Shown here piece by piece: positions 50,900 through 60,047 of a stretch of DNA of 64,000 bases (the first letter of the stretch is position 1; each line of letters starts with the position of its first letter). This DNA is from Frankiaceae bacterium. Its GTDB lineage: Bacteria > Actinomycetota > Actinomycetes > BP-191. Position numbers and translations under genes: made by a program. The DNA lies in contig JAVEEC010000096.1 in NCBI GenBank assembly GCA_030840645.1, forward strand, positions 1 through 64,000, written 5' to 3'. The notes under the pieces are model-generated. The model made no database searches. It was given only the letters and a program-made list of their open reading frames with translations, and was not told the origin of the DNA.

Positions 50900-52153
50900 T
50901 CAGCCGCCGGGCGACGGGCTGCCGAGCGGCGGCACCGGGTCCATGACGGGCTCCACGTACACCGCCTCCGCCACGACGCGCATCACCCGGCGCCTGGCAT
51001 CGAGCACCGCGCAGACCGTCGCGTCGGGCTGGTCGGCGATGAACTGCCGCAGCGAGTCCGCCGTCGCGTGCGGCCGGCCGAGCCCGGTGCGCCCGTTGCC
51101 GAGGTAGAACGCCACGTCGGAACGCAGCGCGCGGACGGTGTCGACGTGCGTCGCGGAGGATGCCGGGTCGGTGCCGAGGTGCAGCCGCGTGACGCCGCGC
51201 GACACGGTCAGCGCCGGCTTGCCGCACTCGGCGCTGCGGCCGACGCCGGTGCGCCGGACGAGTCGCGCGTTCGGCAGCAGGTCGATCGTGAGCCGGCCGT
51301 CGCTCGGGTCGGCGCGGACGACGAAGTCCCCCTCGTACGTGTACTCCTCCGCCAGGTCGGACGGGTCCAGGACGGTCAGCCCGACGACCTCCCACCCGGT
51401 GCTGCCGCACCCCGGGCCGGGCGGCGGCCCCGGGCAGAACGCTTGCCTGTCGGTGCCGACGAGGTACCGCCCGTGAATCAGCCGGGGCCCGTTCGCCGTC
51501 TCGCCGAGCCGCTGCGCGGCCGGGGGCAGCCCGGGGAGCAGCAGCGCGCCGGCAGCGCAGCGGCGCGGCGGGACGATCGCATCGAGGTGGAACGTCGAGC
51601 CGCCCGTGGCGGTCGGGTCCGGGATGCCGACGTCGAGGCCGGTCTCGTCCCCCTCGTGCGAGCGGGTCGGGTACACCACCAGGCCGTCGGTCTCGGCGCT
51701 GTAGGGGAAGCCGTTCTCGTTGAACCGCAGCGTGCCGTCGCCGGACTCGAACGTCCGCGACGCGGCGCACCAGCCGAGCACCTGTGGCCTGGGGTCGGCA
51801 CCCGCGACGGCGCCGAACGCGAACAGGTCGGACCCCTCGTGCCGGACGAACCCCGGCGTGCCGTCCGGCAGCAGCACCGGCGTCACGCCGTCGCGCCTCG
51901 GTAGCGCGATGGTGACGGCCTCGGCGAACCGGTCCGGCGGCGTGTCCGGGGGCGGGCCCGGATAGCCGGTCCAGCCCTCGCTCGCGGACGGCGACGGGCT
52001 CTGCGTCGCGGCGGCGGGCCGCGCCGGGTCGTGGCGCGTCCGCGCGACCGCGATCCCGCCGCCCAGCAGGAGGGCGAACGCGACCACGCCGACGACCACC
52101 CCCCGCGATCCCCGTGGCCGGTCGTCGCCGTGGGACAGGACGTCCTCGGTCAG
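50900..52153 (-). CDS. Single-pass membrane protein with large exported domain, unknown
   Basis: A protein of up to 417 residues. A basic N-terminus precedes one helix (VVVGVVAFALLLGGGIAVA), then a Ser/Pro-rich linker and an exported domain of about 350 residues with several cysteines (LGWCAAS, RRCAAG, AFCPGP, GCGST, ECGKP, TVCAVL) and no catalytic motif I know. The GTG at 52099 starts inside the helix. A CTG at 52153, in a CTGA overlap with the EF-G-like gene stop, gives a sensible MTEDVLSHGDDRPRGSRG-type cytosolic end and is preferred. Function unknown. Confidence 0.65.
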   Translation of the reverse strand: MTEDVLSHGDDRPRGSRGVVVGVVAFALLLGGGIAVARTRHDPARPAAATQSPSPSASEGWTGYPGPPPDTPPDRFAEAVTIALPRRDGVTPVLLPDGTPGFVRHEGSDLFAFGAVAGADPRPQVLGWCAASRTFESGDGTLRFNENGFPYSAETDGLVVYPTRSHEGDETGLDVGIPDPTATGGSTFHLDAIVPPRRCAAGALLLPGLPPAAQRLGETANGPRLIHGRYLVGTDRQAFCPGPPPGPGCGSTGWEVVGLTVLDPSDLAEEYTYEGDFVVRADPSDGRLTIDLLPNARLVRRTGVGRSAECGKPALTVSRGVTRLHLGTDPASSATHVDTVRALRSDVAFYLGNGRTGLGRPHATADSLRQFIADQPDATVCAVLDARRRVMRVVAEAVYVEPVMDPVPPLGSPSPGG

Positions 52154-54258
52154 TCCTTGGCGGTCGATGCGAGCACCTTCTGCGCGAGGTTCGACGGCAT
52201 CGGCTCGTGCCTGGCGTACGACCGGGTGAACGACCCGGTGCCGTGGCTGAGCGACCGCAGGTCGATGGCGTACCTGACGACCTCGGTCTCCGGCACCTCG
52301 GCGCGGATCAGCGTGCGGCCGCCGGAGCCGATCGGCTCGGTTCCCGAGACCCGGCCGCGGCGGCCGGAGAGGTCGCTCATGACCGCACCGACGAACTCGT
52401 CCGGCACCATCACGGAGAGTTCGAGGACGGGTTCGAGCAGCGCGACCTGGCCGGTCTTGGCGGCGTCCTTCAGCGCCAGGCCGCCCGCGATCTGGAAGGC
52501 CATGTCCGAGGAGTCGACCGAGTGCGCCTTGCCGTCGGTGAGCGTCACCCGGATGTCGACGACGGGGTAGCCAGCGACGACGCCGTGCTCCATCTGCGCG
52601 CGGACGCCCTTCTCGATGCTCGGGATGAACTGGTTGGGCACTGAGCCGCCGAAGATCTTGTCGACGTACTCGAACCCCGCGCCGGACTCCAGCGGCTCGA
52701 CGGTGATGTCGCAGACGGCGTACTGGCCGTGGCCGCCGGACTGCTTGACGTGCCGGCCGTGGCCCACGACCTGGCCCTGGAACGTCTCGCGCAGCGGCAC
52801 CCGCAGGTCGACCTTCTCGACCTCCACGCCGTACTTGCTCTTGAGCCGGTCCAGCAGCACGTCCGCGTGCGCCTCACCCATGGTCCACAGCACGATCTGG
52901 TGGGTCTCCGCGTTGCGTTCGAGGCGGACGGTCGGGTCCTCGGCGACGATGCGGTTCAGGCCGGTGCCGAGCTTGTCCTCGTCGGTCTTGGTCTTGGCCT
53001 GGATCGCCACGGGGAGAAGGGGTTCGGGCATCTCCCACGGCTCGATGAGCAGCGGGGCGTCCTTGTCGGAGAGGGTGTCACCGGTCTCGGCGCGCGACAG
53101 CTTGGCGACGGCGACGATGTCGCCGGCCATGCACTCGGTGACCGGGCGCTGCGTCTTGCCGAGCGGCGAGGAGAGGGTGCCGATGCGTTCGTCGACGTCG
53201 TGGTCGGCGTGGCCGCGGTCGGCCAGGCCGTGGCCGGACACGTGCACGGTCGTCTCCGGCCTGAGCGTCCCGCTGAACACCCGTACCAGGCTGATCCGGC
53301 CGACGTACGGGTCGGTCGTGGTCTTGATGACCTCGGCGGCCAGCGGCCCGGCCGGGTCGCAGGTGACCGGCGGGCGCGGCTCGCCCGTCGGCGACGTGAC
53401 GACGGGCAGCGGGTGCTCCAACGGCGAGGGGAACGCCGCCGTCAGGACCTCGAGCAGCTCGGCCGTGCCGAGCCCCGTGGTCGCGGCCGTCGCGAGCACC
53501 GGGTAGAACGAGCCCCGCGCGACCGCGGTCTCCAGGTCGTCGACGAGGACCTTGGTGTCGATGTCCTCGCCGCCGAGGTAGCGCTCCATCAGCGTCTCGT
53601 CCTCGGACTCCGCGATGACGCCCTCGATGAGGGCGTTGCGCGCCTCGGCGATGAGCGGCAGGTGCTCGGGGTCGGGGTCGCGCTCGACGCGGGAGCCGGA
53701 CGAGTAGTCGAAGATCCGTTGCGAGAGAAGGCCGATGACGCCGCCGACGTGCTCCTCGTCGGTGTGCAGCGGGAGGTACAGCGGCAGCACGCCGTCGCCG
53801 AACACCCGCTGGCAGAGTGCGACCGTCTCCTCGAAGTCTGCGCGCTCGCGGTCCAGCTTGCTGACGACGATCGCGCGCGGCATGCCGACGGCCGCGCACT
53901 CGTCCCAGATCATCCGCGTCGCGCCGTCGATGCCGTCCACCGCCGAGACGACGAACAGTGCCGCGTCCGCCCCGCGCAGCCCGGCACGCAGGTCGCCGAC
54001 GAAGTCGGCGTAGCCGGGCGCGTCGAGCAGGTTGACCTTGACGCCGTCGTGCTCGATCGGCGCGAGGGCGAGGGAGACCGAACGGTGCTGCCGTACCTCC
54101 GCCTCGTCGAAGTCGGTGACCGTGGTGCCGTCCTCGACCCGCCCGGCGCGCGTGAGCGCCCCGGTCGCGACGAGGAGGGCCTCGACGAGCGTGGTCTTGC
54201 CCGCTCCGGAGTGGCCGACCAGGACCACGTTGCGCACATTGCCGGGTGAGAGGCTCAC
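52150..54258 (-). CDS. Elongation factor G-like GTPase
   Basis: A 702-residue paralogue of EF-G. The G1 loop is GHSGAGKTT and G3 is DAPGYADF. G4 is SKLD in place of NKxD, a common change in EF-G-like proteins such as FusA2 (Rv0120c). The C-terminal domains IV and V are present (GQVVGHGRHVKQSGGHGQYA in parts, MAFQIAGGLALKDA). It is not the main EF-G, which is usually next to rpsG and tuf. The GTG has GGAGG close by. It is divergent from the SpoIIE-like gene. Its role is uncertain, possibly ribosome recycling or stress. Confidence 0.88.
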   Translation of the reverse strand: MSLSPGNVRNVVLVGHSGAGKTTLVEALLVATGALTRAGRVEDGTTVTDFDEAEVRQHRSVSLALAPIEHDGVKVNLLDAPGYADFVGDLRAGLRGADAALFVVSAVDGIDGATRMIWDECAAVGMPRAIVVSKLDRERADFEETVALCQRVFGDGVLPLYLPLHTDEEHVGGVIGLLSQRIFDYSSGSRVERDPDPEHLPLIAEARNALIEGVIAESEDETLMERYLGGEDIDTKVLVDDLETAVARGSFYPVLATAATTGLGTAELLEVLTAAFPSPLEHPLPVVTSPTGEPRPPVTCDPAGPLAAEVIKTTTDPYVGRISLVRVFSGTLRPETTVHVSGHGLADRGHADHDVDERIGTLSSPLGKTQRPVTECMAGDIVAVAKLSRAETGDTLSDKDAPLLIEPWEMPEPLLPVAIQAKTKTDEDKLGTGLNRIVAEDPTVRLERNAETHQIVLWTMGEAHADVLLDRLKSKYGVEVEKVDLRVPLRETFQGQVVGHGRHVKQSGGHGQYAVCDITVEPLESGAGFEYVDKIFGGSVPNQFIPSIEKGVRAQMEHGVVAGYPVVDIRVTLTDGKAHSVDSSDMAFQIAGGLALKDAAKTGQVALLEPVLELSVMVPDEFVGAVMSDLSGRRGRVSGTEPIGSGGRTLIRAEVPETEVVRYAIDLRSLSHGTGSFTRSYARHEPMPSNLAQKVLASTAKD

Positions 54259-54362
54259 CGTTCCTCCAGGGGTCGTCGGGTGCCCTGATGCTTCACCCGA
54301 GGGGCAGGTGGGGACAAGAGGGTCGGGTAGCGTTGCCGCACCGGGGTCTGAGGGGTGGGCTG

Positions 54363-56366
54363 TTGTTCGATATCGGCGCGCTCGGTCTCAGCGACCTCGT
54401 GCGGCTCAGCTCGGCGCTGCGGCAGCCCACGGGTGCCGACAGCATGGAGGGCGCCGCGCGGGCCGTCGTGCGGTACCTCTACGACACGCTGCTCGACAAG
54501 GAGACCGGCGAACCGTCCTGCGCCCTGGTCCGCCTCTACAAGACGCACAGGTACGCCGACCTCGACCCTGACCTGAAGGCGTTCGCCGCCGCGTCGTCGG
54601 GCGCGGTCCTCACGGAGGGCCTGAGCTGCCTCACGCTGCTCGCGTCGGCCGGCGTGCGCGAGGAGTGGAACGACCCCCGCGCCTCCGTCGGCCACCGGGC
54701 CATCCCGTTGCCGACGGCCGCCGTGGTGCAGCGCTCGCCGATGATCCATCGGCTGCTCGTCGAGCTCGGCTTCGACGTCGAGCGCGTCGTCGGCGACCGC
54801 GAGCTGATGGTCGACGCGCGGCCGCGGCCGTACAACGTGTTCCACGTCGAGGAGGCACTCGGCAGCCCGTACGTCCCCGCGCAGGAGGAGTTCGTGGTGC
54901 CGTACGGCATCCGCTCCGTCGTCGGCTTCGGCGGCCTGCTGCCGGACGGCGAGCTGTTCGCGGTGATCCTGTTCAGCCGGACGCCGATCTCGCGGGAGTG
55001 CGCGGAGCAGTTCCGTACCGTGACGATGAGCGTCGGGCTCGCGCTGCTGCCGTACGTCGACCGCGTGTTCGAGGGCCGCCCGGCGGCGGAGGGGCGGGTC
55101 GGCTCGCCCGCGCTCTGGAAGGCGATGGCGCTGGAGCAGCTCGTCGACGTGCGCGAGCAGGCGGTCCTGGACCAGTCGTTGCGGCTCGAGCAGGCGCTCG
55201 CCGACCTGGAGGACCGGGCGGTCGAGCTGAGCCGGTCGCGCGCGGTGCTCTCCGAGAGCGAGGCGCGGAAGGCCGCGATCCTCGCGGCCGCGCTGGACGG
55301 CGTCGTGACGGTCGGCGCGGACGGTCTGATCGTGGAGTTCAACCCCGCCGCAGAACGCCTCTTCGGGTACCCGCGCGACGAGGCCGTCGGCTCGCCGATG
55401 GCCGAGCTGCTGGTGCCGCCGTCGCTGCGCGCCGCGCACCACGCCGGCTTCGCGCGGCACGTCGCGACGGGGGAGTCGTCCATCCTCGGCAGCCGCGTCG
55501 AGCTGCCCGCACTGCACTCGACCGGGTACGAGATCCCGGTCGAGCTCTCGATCGTGCGCATCGACGTGGCCGGGCCGCCGATGTTCACGGCGTACGTCCG
55601 CGACCTCAGCCGCGCCAAGCGGGTCGAGGCGGAGCTGCGCGAGCTCGCGGACACGTTGCAGGCCGGGCTGCTGCCGCCGCGCCCGCCGGTCATCGTGGGC
55701 ATGGACGTCGCGACGCACTACCGCGCGGGCGGCGCCGGGGTGCGGGTCGGCGGGGACTTCTACGACGTGTTCCGGCTCGGCGACGACCAGTGGGGCGTCG
55801 TCATCGGCGACGTGTGCGGCAAGGGCGCCAAGGCCGCGTCGGTCACCTCGCTGGTCCGTTACACGGCCCGCGCGGCCGCGGCGCACGGCGGCGGCGAGCC
55901 GGGCGCGGTGCTGCACGAGATCAACGCCGCCCTCGCCGACGGTCCGGACGCCGACGACAGGTACTGCTCTGCGGTGTTCGCGCGGCTGACCGTGTCGGAC
56001 GCGGGAGCGGACGTCGTTGCGTGCGGTGGCGGGCACCCGTCGCCGCTGGTGGTACGCGCGGCGGGCGGCGTCGACGCCGTGCCGACGGGCGGGCAGCTCG
56101 TCGGGCTGTTCGAGGAGTACGAGTCCACCTGCCACGAGCTGACGCTGGCGCCCGGCGACGCGCTGGTGCTCTACACCGACGGCGTCACCGAGGCGCGCAA
56201 CGCCGCGGGGGAGCTGTTCGGCGACGAACGCCTCGCCGCGCTGCTCGCGGCCCACCCCGGCGCGTCCGCGCGGACCCTGGTCGCCGCCGTCGTCGCGGGG
56301 CTGGCCGAGTGGTCCGAGTCACCCGGCGACGACGTCGCCCTCGTCGCCCTCCGCGCCGCCCCCTGA
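54363..56366 (+). CDS. GAF/PAS sensor with SpoIIE-type PP2C phosphatase domain
   Basis: A 667-residue sensor phosphatase. The N-terminal 270 residues look like a GAF-type sensory region. A coiled stretch (LEQALADLEDRAVELSRSRAVL, in parts) leads to a PAS domain (AALDGVVTVGADGLIVEFNPAAERLFGY). The C-terminal PP2C domain has GGDFYDVF, VVIGDVCGKGAKAA, ACGGGHPSPL, LYTDGVTEARN and DDVALVAL. Such proteins dephosphorylate STAS antagonists to release sigma factors. The TTG at 54363 with GAGGGG upstream is preferred; an ATG at 54246 would run into the divergent EF-G-like gene. Confidence 0.85.
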   Translation: MFDIGALGLSDLVRLSSALRQPTGADSMEGAARAVVRYLYDTLLDKETGEPSCALVRLYKTHRYADLDPDLKAFAAASSGAVLTEGLSCLTLLASAGVREEWNDPRASVGHRAIPLPTAAVVQRSPMIHRLLVELGFDVERVVGDRELMVDARPRPYNVFHVEEALGSPYVPAQEEFVVPYGIRSVVGFGGLLPDGELFAVILFSRTPISRECAEQFRTVTMSVGLALLPYVDRVFEGRPAAEGRVGSPALWKAMALEQLVDVREQAVLDQSLRLEQALADLEDRAVELSRSRAVLSESEARKAAILAAALDGVVTVGADGLIVEFNPAAERLFGYPRDEAVGSPMAELLVPPSLRAAHHAGFARHVATGESSILGSRVELPALHSTGYEIPVELSIVRIDVAGPPMFTAYVRDLSRAKRVEAELRELADTLQAGLLPPRPPVIVGMDVATHYRAGGAGVRVGGDFYDVFRLGDDQWGVVIGDVCGKGAKAASVTSLVRYTARAAAAHGGGEPGAVLHEINAALADGPDADDRYCSAVFARLTVSDAGADVVACGGGHPSPLVVRAAGGVDAVPTGGQLVGLFEEYESTCHELTLAPGDALVLYTDGVTEARNAAGELFGDERLAALLAAHPGASARTLVAAVVAGLAEWSESPGDDVALVALRAAP

Positions 56367-56411
56367 CCCTCCCTCCCCGCCCCCGTCACCGCCCGGTAAG
56401 GGGGGCGCCGG

Positions 56412-56417
56412 TAGGGT
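56412..56417 (+). promoter_or_regulatory. -10 box for a leaderless pgsA transcript
   Basis: TAGGGT ends 7 bases before the pgsA ATG. No ribosome binding site lies between. The promoter would drive pgsA-patA-pimA separately from the SpoIIE-like gene. Confidence 0.5.
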
Positions 56418-56424
56418 CCCGGGT

Positions 56425-57021
56425 ATGCCCCCTCGGTTCAAGGCGTCGTTCTTCGCGCCCCCGTTGCGGGCCCTCGGCCGCGCCCTCGCGCGGACACCCG
56501 TGACGCCCGACATGATCACGGTGACCGCGCTGCTCGGGACGCTGGCCGGGGCCGGGTTCATCGCGAGCGGGCACCTCGTCCTCGGCGGGATCCTCTGCTG
56601 GGCGTTCGCCATGCTGGACAGCGTCGACGGCTCGCTCGCGCGCGCCCGCGGCGTCAGCAGCCCGTGGGGCGCGCTGCTCGACTCGACCTGCGACCGGGTC
56701 GCGGACGGCGCGATCTTCGGCGCGCTCGTCCTCTGGTACGCGACCTCCCAGCCGTGGATCGCGCGGCTCGCGTTGTTCTGCCTGGTGTTCGGGGTGGTCG
56801 TGTCCTACGTCAAGGCGCGGGCCGAGGGGCTCGGCCTCAGCGCCAACGTCGGGTTCGCCGAACGCGCCGAACGCCTGATCATCGTGCTGGTCGGCGTGAT
56901 CCTTGGCGGCTGGGGGGTGCCGTACGTCCTCGCGGCCTGCCTCTGGGTCCTCGCGGTCGCGACCGTCGTCACCATCGGCCAGCGGCTGGCCGAGGTACGC
57001 CGCCAGCTGGCGCCGCAGTGA
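56425..57021 (+). CDS. pgsA: CDP-alcohol phosphatidyltransferase (phosphatidylinositol phosphate synthase)
   Basis: A 198-residue membrane enzyme. The family motif DxxDGxxAR...GxxxDxxxD is complete as DSVDGSLARARG and GALLDSTCDR. Six helices fit the sequence. By position before patA and pimA it corresponds to PgsA1 (Rv2612c) of mycobacteria, which makes phosphatidylinositol phosphate from CDP-diacylglycerol and inositol phosphate. Its TGA overlaps the GTG of patA. Confidence 0.92.
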   Translation: MPPRFKASFFAPPLRALGRALARTPVTPDMITVTALLGTLAGAGFIASGHLVLGGILCWAFAMLDSVDGSLARARGVSSPWGALLDSTCDRVADGAIFGALVLWYATSQPWIARLALFCLVFGVVVSYVKARAEGLGLSANVGFAERAERLIIVLVGVILGGWGVPYVLAACLWVLAVATVVTIGQRLAEVRRQLAPQ

Positions 57022-57887
57022 GGGACCGGCTGACGCTCTGGGCATACGTCGCCGGGTGGGCGCTGGTGAAGGCGCTGCCGGAACGCCTGGCACGCAGGCT
57101 GTTCGACGCCGGCGCCGACCTCGCGTACCGCCGCCAGGGCAAGGGGGTACGCCGCCTGGAGGCGAACCTGCGCCGCATCCTGCCGCCCGGTGCGGACCTG
57201 GCCGCGACGACGAGGGCGGGCGTCAGGTCGTACGCGCGGTACTGGCTGGAGGCGTTCCGCCTGCCGATCCTCGGCCGCGAGCGCATCCTCGCCGGCGTCA
57301 CCTGCGACGACGCCGACCGCCTGCACAACGCGAAGGGCGTCGTCGCGGTCCTGCCGCACATGGGCAACTGGGACGTCGCCGGGGCGTGGGCGTCGCTGGC
57401 GGGCGCGAAGTTCACGACCGTCGCCGAGCGGCTGCGGCCCGAGGGGCTGTTCGACAGGTTCGTGGCGTTCCGGGAGTCGCTGGGGATGGAGGTGATCCCG
57501 CTTACGGGTGGCGACGCGAACCCGTTCGACCTGCTCGCCGACCGCCTCCGCGCGGGCGGGCTGGTCTGCCTGCTCGGCGACCGCGACCTGACGGCGCGCG
57601 GGGTCGAGGTGACGTTCTTCGGGGAGACCGCGAAGTTCCCGGCCGGGCCCGCCGCGCTCGCCGTGCGGACCGGCGCCGCGCTGACGCCCGCGACGCTGTG
57701 GTTCGAGGGCGACGGGTGGCACGTCCGGATGCACCCGCCGATTGAGGTGCCGCCCGGGCCCGACCGGATCGCGCGGATGACGCAGGCCGTCGCGGACGTG
57801 TTCGAGCAGGGCATCCGCGAGCACCCCGAGGACTGGCACATGCTGCAACGCCTGTGGCTCGCCGACCTGGAGCCCAGGGTCCCGTGA
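57018..57887 (+). CDS. patA: Phosphatidylinositol mannoside acyltransferase
   Basis: A 289-residue LpxL/HtrB-type acyltransferase bound to the inner membrane face. The catalytic HxxxxD motif is in AVLPHMGNWDVAG, and GLVCLLGDRDL and AKFPAGPAALA are typical later segments. In mycobacteria the homologue (Rv2611c) puts an acyl chain on the mannose of PIM1. The order pgsA-patA-pimA with overlapping starts and stops on both sides supports the same role. Confidence 0.9.
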   Translation: MRDRLTLWAYVAGWALVKALPERLARRLFDAGADLAYRRQGKGVRRLEANLRRILPPGADLAATTRAGVRSYARYWLEAFRLPILGRERILAGVTCDDADRLHNAKGVVAVLPHMGNWDVAGAWASLAGAKFTTVAERLRPEGLFDRFVAFRESLGMEVIPLTGGDANPFDLLADRLRAGGLVCLLGDRDLTARGVEVTFFGETAKFPAGPAALAVRTGAALTPATLWFEGDGWHVRMHPPIEVPPGPDRIARMTQAVADVFEQGIREHPEDWHMLQRLWLADLEPRVP

Positions 57888-58984
57888 GGGTCGGGCTGGT
57901 CTGCCCGTACACCTGGGACGTCCCCGGCGGCGTCCAGGCGCACGTCCGCGACCTGGCCGAGACGCTGATCGCGCTCGGCCACGACGTCGACGTCTGCACG
58001 CCGGCCGACGAGGACGCCGAGCTGCCGCCGTACGTCACCAGCATGGGCCGCCCGCTGCCGGTGCCGTACAACGGCTCCGTGGCGCGGCTGTCGTTCGGCC
58101 CGCTGTCCGCGACCCGGGTCAGGCGCTGGCTGCGCAACGGCGAGTTCGACGTCCTGCACATCCACGAGCCGCTGGCCCCGAGCGTGTCCGTCCTCGCGCT
58201 GTGGGCGGCGCGCGGCCCTGTCGTGGCGACGTTCCACGCCTCCGTCGAACGCTCGCGCACCCTGCTCGCGGTGCGGTCCGCGATCCAGCCGGCGCTGGAG
58301 AAGATCAACGCGCGGATCGCCGTCAGCCCCGCCGCCCGGCGCTACGTCGTGGAGCACATCGGCGGCACCGTCGTCCTCATCCCGAACGGCGTCTCCGTCG
58401 CGCGCTTCTCGGCCGCTACGCCCCTCGACGGGTGGCCGGGGGAGGGCGGCGCGGTCGGCTTCCTCGGCCGGATCGACGAGCCGCGCAAGGGGCTGCCGGT
58501 CCTGCTGGACGCGTTCGCGCTGCTGCGCCGGACGTACCCGGCGGCCCGGCTGCTCGTGGCGGGACCCGGCGAGGTCGAGGAGGTGCCGGAGGGGGTGACG
58601 TTCCTCGGGCTGGTGTCCGAGGCGGAGAAGGCGGCGTTCTTCCACTCGGTCGACGTGTACTGCGCGCCGAACACCGGCGGCGAGTCGTTCGGCATCGTCC
58701 TCATCGAGGCGCTGGCCGCGGGGGCGCCGATCGTGGCGTCGGACCTCGACGCGTTCCGCCGGGTGCTGGACGAGGGCGACGCGGGCGAGTTGGTGCCGCC
58801 CGAGGACCCGGTGGCGCTGGCGGCGACGCTCGGCGCGCTGCTGGACGACCCGGTCCGCCGCCGGGCGATGGCGGCGCGCGGGTCCGCGCTGGTCCGCAGG
58901 TACGACTGGCCGGCCATCGCCGGGGCGATCGTCGGCGTGTACGAGATGGTGGTGGGAGAGCCGGTCGGGGCGGAGCCGGAGTGA
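57884..58984 (+). CDS. pimA: Phosphatidyl-myo-inositol mannosyltransferase
   Basis: A 366-residue GT-B glycosyltransferase of family 4. The N-terminus RVGLVCPYTWDVPGGVQAHV is the classic PimA opening. The donor-site segments are GFLGRIDEPRKGL, VYCAPNTGGESFGIVLIEALAAG, with the conserved Glu-x7-Glu spacing. It adds the first mannose from GDP-mannose to phosphatidylinositol at the inner face of the membrane. It starts in the patA stop, and its own stop overlaps the AlkZ-like gene. Confidence 0.93.
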   Translation: MRVGLVCPYTWDVPGGVQAHVRDLAETLIALGHDVDVCTPADEDAELPPYVTSMGRPLPVPYNGSVARLSFGPLSATRVRRWLRNGEFDVLHIHEPLAPSVSVLALWAARGPVVATFHASVERSRTLLAVRSAIQPALEKINARIAVSPAARRYVVEHIGGTVVLIPNGVSVARFSAATPLDGWPGEGGAVGFLGRIDEPRKGLPVLLDAFALLRRTYPAARLLVAGPGEVEEVPEGVTFLGLVSEAEKAAFFHSVDVYCAPNTGGESFGIVLIEALAAGAPIVASDLDAFRRVLDEGDAGELVPPEDPVALAATLGALLDDPVRRRAMAARGSALVRRYDWPAIAGAIVGVYEMVVGEPVGAEPE

Positions 58985-60036
58985 AGCGCGCGGAGGTGAT
59001 CGCGTACCGCTACGCGATGCACGGCCTCGGCGGCGACCTGCCGTCGGACGCGTTGCTGGCGCTCGGTGTCCAGGACTCGAACGTCGGCTCCGCCGCCCTC
59101 GCCCTGTCGGCCCGCGGCCTCGCGCCGTCGCGGCTCGTCACGGTCTGGTCGTTCCGCGGCGCGCCGCACCTGCACCGTTCGGCCGACCTCGCGGCGCTGT
59201 CGCCGGCGCTCTGGCCGCTGTCCGAGGCGGACGCGCTGTCGCGGCTGGGGAGCCTCGGCACGGCGTTGAAGAAGGCCGGCCGCTCCGGCGTTACCGCGAT
59301 CGCGGAGACGGCGGCGGCGGTGCGCGACGTCGTCACCGGGCCGACCGCGAAGGGCGACCTCAGCGCGGCCGTGACGTCGCGGATCGACGCGGCGTACTCG
59401 TTCTGGTGCCGCGGCTGCGGCGCGACGCACGTGCACGACCAGCTGCTGCGGATGGCGGCGTTCCACGGCGGCGTACGGAACGACGGCGCGGCGCCGGTGA
59501 CGTTCATGCCGATCCCGAAATGGCGCGGGGTGCCGTCATCGGCGAAGGGGACGGACCGGCTGGTCACGGCGTACCTGACGTTGCACGGCCCGGCGACGCC
59601 GGGCGACGCGGGCGGCTTCCTCGGCACGACGGCCGCCAACGTGCGACCCGCCTGGCCGGACGGCCTCACCGAGGTCTCCGTCGACGGCCGCGCGTCATGG
59701 CTGCCCGCGGGTGTCACGACCGGCGCGCCGAGGCCGAACGGCGTCCGCCTGCTGCCGCCGTCCGACCCGTACCTCCAGATGCGCGACCGCGAGCTGCTCG
59801 TGCCGGACGCCGCGCACCGCAAGGCGTTGTGGACCATCCTCGCCTCGCCCGGGGCGGTCGTCGTCGGCGGCGAGGTCGCGGGGACGTGGCGCGCCAAGCA
59901 GGCGGGCAAGGGGCGGCTCGCGGTGTCGGTGACGGCGTTCGCGTCGCTCGGTCCGAAGGTGCGGGCGGCGCTCGACGACGAGGCGGCCCGGGTCGCGGCT
60001 GTTCGCGGGGCCGCGTCGTACGAGGTCCGCCACTAG
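58981..60036 (+). CDS. Winged-helix DNA-binding protein, AlkZ/HTH_42 family
   Basis: A 351-residue protein of the family that includes DNA glycosylase AlkZ, which unhooks crosslinked bases. Signs are the N-terminal YRYAMHGLGG and QDSNVGSAALALSARG, the wing region VTVWSFRGAPHLH and a C-terminal LLPPSDPYLQMRDRELLVP. Catalytic QxQ or QxD motif: the QDS at about residue 31 is a candidate, so activity is possible but uncertain. It starts in a GTGA overlap with pimA, so it is in the same transcript. Confidence 0.78.
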   Translation: MKRAEVIAYRYAMHGLGGDLPSDALLALGVQDSNVGSAALALSARGLAPSRLVTVWSFRGAPHLHRSADLAALSPALWPLSEADALSRLGSLGTALKKAGRSGVTAIAETAAAVRDVVTGPTAKGDLSAAVTSRIDAAYSFWCRGCGATHVHDQLLRMAAFHGGVRNDGAAPVTFMPIPKWRGVPSSAKGTDRLVTAYLTLHGPATPGDAGGFLGTTAANVRPAWPDGLTEVSVDGRASWLPAGVTTGAPRPNGVRLLPPSDPYLQMRDRELLVPDAAHRKALWTILASPGAVVVGGEVAGTWRAKQAGKGRLAVSVTAFASLGPKVRAALDDEAARVAAVRGAASYEVRH

Positions 60037-60039
60037 CAT
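60034..60039 (+). promoter_or_regulatory. -10 box for a leaderless LemA-like transcript
   Basis: TAGCAT lies across the AlkZ-like stop codon and ends 8 bases before the GTG of the LemA-like gene, with no ribosome binding site. Confidence 0.4.
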
Positions 60040-60047
60040 CGGCGAGC

